Shown piece after piece: positions 61,028 to 64,000 of a stretch of 64,000 bases of DNA. The stretch's first letter is position 1; each line of letters opens with the position of its first letter. This DNA is from an uncultured Pirellulaceae bacterium (GTDB taxonomy: Bacteria; Planctomycetota; Planctomycetia; Pirellulales; Pirellulaceae), in the NCBI GenBank assembly GCA_937929805.1, contig CALFUT010000016.1:35949-99948 (forward strand), read 5' to 3'. Under the pieces are notes generated by a model that searched no databases, was not told the DNA's origin, and saw only the letters and a list, made by a program, of their open reading frames with translations. Both the position numbers and the translations under genes were made by a program.

Positions 61028-61528
61028 GGGTGGTCTCCTGAAAGGTGCGAAAATATCGGACGGCACTTTGTCCTCGGGCACTTGCGAAGCGGTCTTCGCA
61101 AAACGGATTGGCAGCCGTTTATTTATGTTTCCAACTCTTAAAACTGCTTATAAGAACAGTTATCATGACATAAGGCGGTGCCCTGACAATTTCCATAAGG
61201 CGCGAAGCAAGCCAAATTGCCCCACAAAAATTAGAAATACGCCCAAATTTTGAAGCCGAGTGGCCTCTGAATCACGAGACCGCCAAACGCGGTTTACCGA
61301 AATTCCGCCGGCTGTGATTTCGCGAACATAAAATGCGTGGTGCTTTCACAAGTCGGCCCGTTCCTGAAGAGTTTAAAAAGAAGCGGGAATTTACCGATTT
61401 TTGAGTGCCAATCTCGCCCATTAAGCGCCTTTAATGTCAGCGGCGGGAACGGAACCTTATAAGATGGGGCTTCGTGAGGGCGGTCGTGACCGGCACCAAC
61501 CCTGACCATTATTTTTAGACCGAGCTTC
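61028..61528. other. Divergent promoter region
   Basis: About 500 bases between the dockerin-type secreted protein and the ECF sigma factor gene. It should hold the promoters of both, possibly including a site for the sigma factor itself, but no specific element could be identified. Confidence 0.4.
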
Positions 61529-62089
61529 GTGAAACCAACTGACGAAAATCTGATGCGCAATGATGCGAAACATAGCGAGGCCGTGCTGCGATTGTTCACG
61601 CGACATCAGCGTTGGCTCTACGGTTACCTGATGTCATTGCTCGGTAGTGCCACGGACGCTGAGGACGTGATGCAAGAAGTTTCCGTCGTGATGTGGCAAC
61701 AGCATGAAAAGTTTGAAATCGGCACCAGCTTTGTCAGTTGGATCAGCGTCATTGCCTACCATCAGGTGCAGAAATTTTGGCGAGAGAAAAAGAAGCGTAA
61801 ACGATTCCTAAGTGTTTCCACGACCGAGCAACTGGCCGACAAAATGACGGAAGAGTTTGAAATCTGGGAGGCTCGCCGCAACGCGTTGTCCGAATGCGTG
61901 TCGAAACTGACCGCTCCTGACCGAGAGCTTGTCAGCCACTGTTATGGCGAAGAAGCGCTCACGATGAAATCGGCAGCCAAAGAAATGGATCGTCCTGTGG
62001 GTTCGGTTTACAAAGCCATGGGACGGATCCGCAAATCACTGTTCGATTGTATCAGCCGAAAATTGTCTGCCGAAGGAATGGCCGGATGA
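61529..62089 (+). CDS. ECF sigma factor, Rhodopirellula/Verrucomicrobium (TIGR02989-like) group
   Basis: A 186-residue sigma factor. Region 2 is at about residues 20-90 (LFTRHQRWLYGYLMSLLGSATDAEDVMQEVSVVMWQQ) and region 4 at ~130-180 (LTMKSAAKEMDRPVGSVYKAMGRIRKSL). The sequence belongs to the ECF subgroup common in planctomycetes and verrucomicrobia. The GTG at 61529 is the longest start; an ATG at 61553 is also possible. The stop overlaps the start of a FecR-type anti-sigma gene (ATGA), the standard coupled pair. Confidence 0.93.
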   Translation: MKPTDENLMRNDAKHSEAVLRLFTRHQRWLYGYLMSLLGSATDAEDVMQEVSVVMWQQHEKFEIGTSFVSWISVIAYHQVQKFWREKKKRKRFLSVSTTEQLADKMTEEFEIWEARRNALSECVSKLTAPDRELVSHCYGEEALTMKSAAKEMDRPVGSVYKAMGRIRKSLFDCISRKLSAEGMAG

Positions 62090-63894
62090 ACATTCGAAAA
62101 GAACACGACCCCAAGATGACGGAACTTTTGCAACTGGCAGAAGCCGCCTGCGCGGGGCAACTAAGCTCTGATCAATCGTTGCGCCTCGATGATCTGTTGC
62201 TTGATTGCGACGAACGACAACAAGCGTGGTTGCAGTACATGTCGATGCACGCGGAGCTGTATTGGCTAGAAAGCTCCTCTGAGCCCAGCGATCATCTTTC
62301 TGCAGAAACTCAATCTGCTTCGCTCCCATCTCAGCGTCAGACAGATCGCGCTCGAGCTGTCCGGTGGTGGGTAAGCACGGCAGCCGGGCTACTGGCTTTG
62401 CTTGGTTGGGCATTTGCCTCTCAGCACGACTGGTCGTCGCCCGCGTCAACAACTTCGCAAATTGCCGACGCCGATGTAGATGCCGATGCGACAGCAGATC
62501 GTATCAACGTTGCGAGGATCACCGGCTCGTTGAATTGTCGCTGGAAACACACACCCAGCTCAACGCCCGTCGGCTACGGCAGCAGTTTAACGCCTGTCGG
62601 CTACGGCAGTAGTTTGCATGAGGGCCAACAACTGGAACTGCTCGAAGGCATCGCCGAAATCACTTTTGAAAATGGCGCTCGGATGATTCTTCAATCGCCT
62701 TCGCGACTGGACATCGCTGCCGATCAGTCGGAACTTTACTCGGGACGGCTAACAGCCACGTGCCCGCCAGGAGCCGAAGGGTTCACCGTCAACACGCACG
62801 GGCTGAAGGTCATTGACCGCGGCACCGAGTTCGGTGTGCTGGCAGACGTCGATGGAAACGCCGAGGTCCACGTTTTCAACGGACTGGTCGAGGGCCACTA
62901 TCGCGAAAGCAAGGACGGCCCGTTCAAGACGGTCCAGTGGCGGACCAACGAGGCCGTGCGCTACGAAGGCCAAAACAACAAGCTGAGTCGCCTTGATCAG
63001 TCAGACACAACGTTTGTCCGCACGCTTTCGTCGAATCTTGGGCCGGTCAGTGGTTTGCTGGCGGGCGAAGATTTTGATTATCCGGCTGGGCCTTTGGGTG
63101 GACAGAACGGCGGCTTTGGCTGGGGAGGTCCTTGGGTGGATGTGTCGGTCCAGAGCGACCTACCCGATGGCAGCGGCGTCTGGCCGGGCAGCTTGCGGCA
63201 CGGTGTGCTTTCTTCCAGCGGCAACCACGCTTCACTATCAGGCAGCTACAACCGAATCCGGCGTTTGATGAGCACTTCATTCAATGGCGTTTTCGATTCA
63301 GCTGGCTTCGTTGAGGAACAGGACGGCGCACGAGTGATCGGTCGAGACGGCACGACGTTGTACTTTGGCTTCCTTCAAAAAATAGATGCGTTGGACCAAG
63401 GGTTCTACGGATTCGAACTTCATCGAGGAGACGGAAACCGCAACCGCGTGCTATGCATTGGCCACGGTGCAGCCAAGCGATGGACCGAAGGCAAAGTCCG
63501 AGCCCCCGATATCGAGGCGGGCGTCACTGGTTGGGCTGCCACGTCCGAGATCAACGGCCAAAACAATTCGCTGCTGGAATTGGGCGACTTTGGACCTGAA
63601 ACAACGGATGTCGTTTTGTTCGTCGCCAAGATTACGTTTGGCGAAAACAACGTCGACACGATTGAGGTCTTCAAGAACCCGCCGTCGCTATGGGATGAAA
63701 CCAAGTGCGTGCCCGACGTGGTGGGCCAAGGGAATTTTGCTTTCGACCGAATCGGCCTAGCAAACTTTAAAGGCAACAAGACGTTCGAGGTCGATCACGT
63801 TCAAGTTGGCACCAGCTTTGCCGGAGTCATTCGGCCATCTTGGCGCGAGAGCGAATCTGACGGAGACGAAACGAACCGCAACCAATTCGATTGA
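62086..63894 (+). CDS. FecR-domain transmembrane anti-sigma protein with large C-terminal domain
   Basis: A 602-residue protein that overlaps the sigma gene by four bases. Residues ~1-80 are cytoplasmic and would bind the sigma factor. One transmembrane helix is at ~88-105 (WWVSTAAGLLALLGWAFA). The FecR-like domain spans ~140-290 (EITFENGARMILQSPSRLDI, FTVNTHGLKVIDRGTEFGV, AEVHVFNGLVEGHY). Just before it, a 27-base duplication gives TPVGYGSSL twice (62563-62616). The C-terminal ~300 residues look like a lectin-type (LamG-like) sandwich (GEDFDYPAGPLGGQNGGFGW, DRIGLANFKGNKTFEVDHV). The layout suggests a surface glycan sensor controlling the sigma factor. Confidence 0.9.
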   Translation: MNIRKEHDPKMTELLQLAEAACAGQLSSDQSLRLDDLLLDCDERQQAWLQYMSMHAELYWLESSSEPSDHLSAETQSASLPSQRQTDRARAVRWWVSTAAGLLALLGWAFASQHDWSSPASTTSQIADADVDADATADRINVARITGSLNCRWKHTPSSTPVGYGSSLTPVGYGSSLHEGQQLELLEGIAEITFENGARMILQSPSRLDIAADQSELYSGRLTATCPPGAEGFTVNTHGLKVIDRGTEFGVLADVDGNAEVHVFNGLVEGHYRESKDGPFKTVQWRTNEAVRYEGQNNKLSRLDQSDTTFVRTLSSNLGPVSGLLAGEDFDYPAGPLGGQNGGFGWGGPWVDVSVQSDLPDGSGVWPGSLRHGVLSSSGNHASLSGSYNRIRRLMSTSFNGVFDSAGFVEEQDGARVIGRDGTTLYFGFLQKIDALDQGFYGFELHRGDGNRNRVLCIGHGAAKRWTEGKVRAPDIEAGVTGWAATSEINGQNNSLLELGDFGPETTDVVLFVAKITFGENNVDTIEVFKNPPSLWDETKCVPDVVGQGNFAFDRIGLANFKGNKTFEVDHVQVGTSFAGVIRPSWRESESDGDETNRNQFD

Positions 63895-63975
63895 CCTACC
63901 TTCAGTTTTTTGCTGCCAGTATCAATGGCAGCTGACTTACTTATTTCGATTATTTCTATTCTGTTCAGGTGTATC

Positions 63976-64000
63976 ATGAAATCAAAAACACGTGACAACC
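63976..64000 (+). CDS. Start of a further gene (truncated by window end)
   Basis: AGGTG lies six bases before an ATG at 63976, and the first codons read MKSKTRDN to the window edge. In related genomes the gene after a sigma/FecR pair is often a DUF1559 prepilin-like protein with a basic start of this kind. With only eight codons visible, the identity is a guess. Confidence 0.35.

Noticed and set aside
63912..63932. Hairpin GCTGCCA/TGGCAGC after the FecR-type gene
   Set aside because: The T-run precedes rather than follows the stem, so it is not a convincing plus-strand terminator.
1..64000. CRISPR arrays, insertion sequences with transposase, phage genes, rRNA operon, replication origin
   Set aside because: None was seen: no regularly spaced repeat arrays, transposase motifs, phage structural proteins, rRNA or DnaA-box clusters.

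Overview
The window reads as a chromosomal segment of a planctomycete, most likely a Rhodopirellula-like member of the Pirellulaceae. The supporting signs are an LpxK and export signals (diderm envelope), a BBP7-type outer-membrane barrel with a tyrosine/proline-rich N-terminus, a DUF1080 (3-keto-disaccharide hydrolase) protein, PEP-CTERM and dockerin-like secreted proteins, four sigma-70-family factors paired with FHA, zinc-finger or FecR partners, many large exported proteins without assigned function, and genes that mostly stand alone rather than in long operons. There is no rRNA, phage, transposase or CRISPR array.

Layout. 1-9.1 kb: the N-terminal part of a GspE/PilB ATPase, two exported proteins of unknown function, a putative DUF6580 plus DUF4430 uptake pair, a 3-hydroxyacyl-CoA dehydrogenase, and a sigma factor next to an FHA protein. 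9.5-13.5 kb: tRNA-Gly(GCC), a MITE-like palindrome, then a protein quality-control block of trigger factor and two ClpP paralogues. 13.6-18.3 kb: a lipoprotein, a large exported protein and RsmD. 18.4-22.7 kb: three consecutive exported cyclophilin-domain proteins, two with degraded active sites, followed by endonuclease III. 23.4-26.3 kb: a dicarboxylate/glutamate symporter coupled to a MazG-like pyrophosphohydrolase, and a sigma/zinc-finger anti-sigma pair. 26.7-30.4 kb: a 1217-residue exported beta-propeller/HEAT protein.

30.9-36.4 kb: RNase E/G, HPr, PTS-IIA(Ntr) and HPF (a nitrogen-PTS/ribosome-hibernation cluster), then the folate/dTMP pair thyA-folA. 36.7-42.7 kb: a GT2-like protein, a PL14-like secreted protein, an EF-hand protein, a DUF1080 protein and a BBP7 protein, with hairpin repeats and terminators between them. 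43.4-53.5 kb: pyrE, a sulfatase-fold protein without the formylglycine motif, a polytopic membrane protein, a small islet (M50-like protease, ParE-type toxin-antitoxin, zinc-ribbon protein), lpxK, and an exported rhodanese overlapping a GT87-like membrane glycosyltransferase. 53.9-61.0 kb: glutamate dehydrogenase, a GH13 amylase with dockerin-like repeats, and two related secreted proteins that carry different C-terminal sorting tails. 61.5-64 kb: an ECF sigma factor, a FecR-type anti-sigma with a large C-terminal domain, and the first codons of another gene.

The intergenic DNA is the least ordinary part. I see at least three families of short, palindromic, non-coding elements: a 108-bp element with perfect 9-bp terminal inverted repeats in one copy (two copies), a G-rich element of about 80-180 bp (four loci), and single-copy hairpins. 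There are also several tandem duplications that touch stop codons or coding ends. No single undescribed system stands out beyond doubt. The best candidates are the tandem cyclophilins with decayed active sites, the secreted-protein cluster with exchanged sorting tails, and the palindromic element families.
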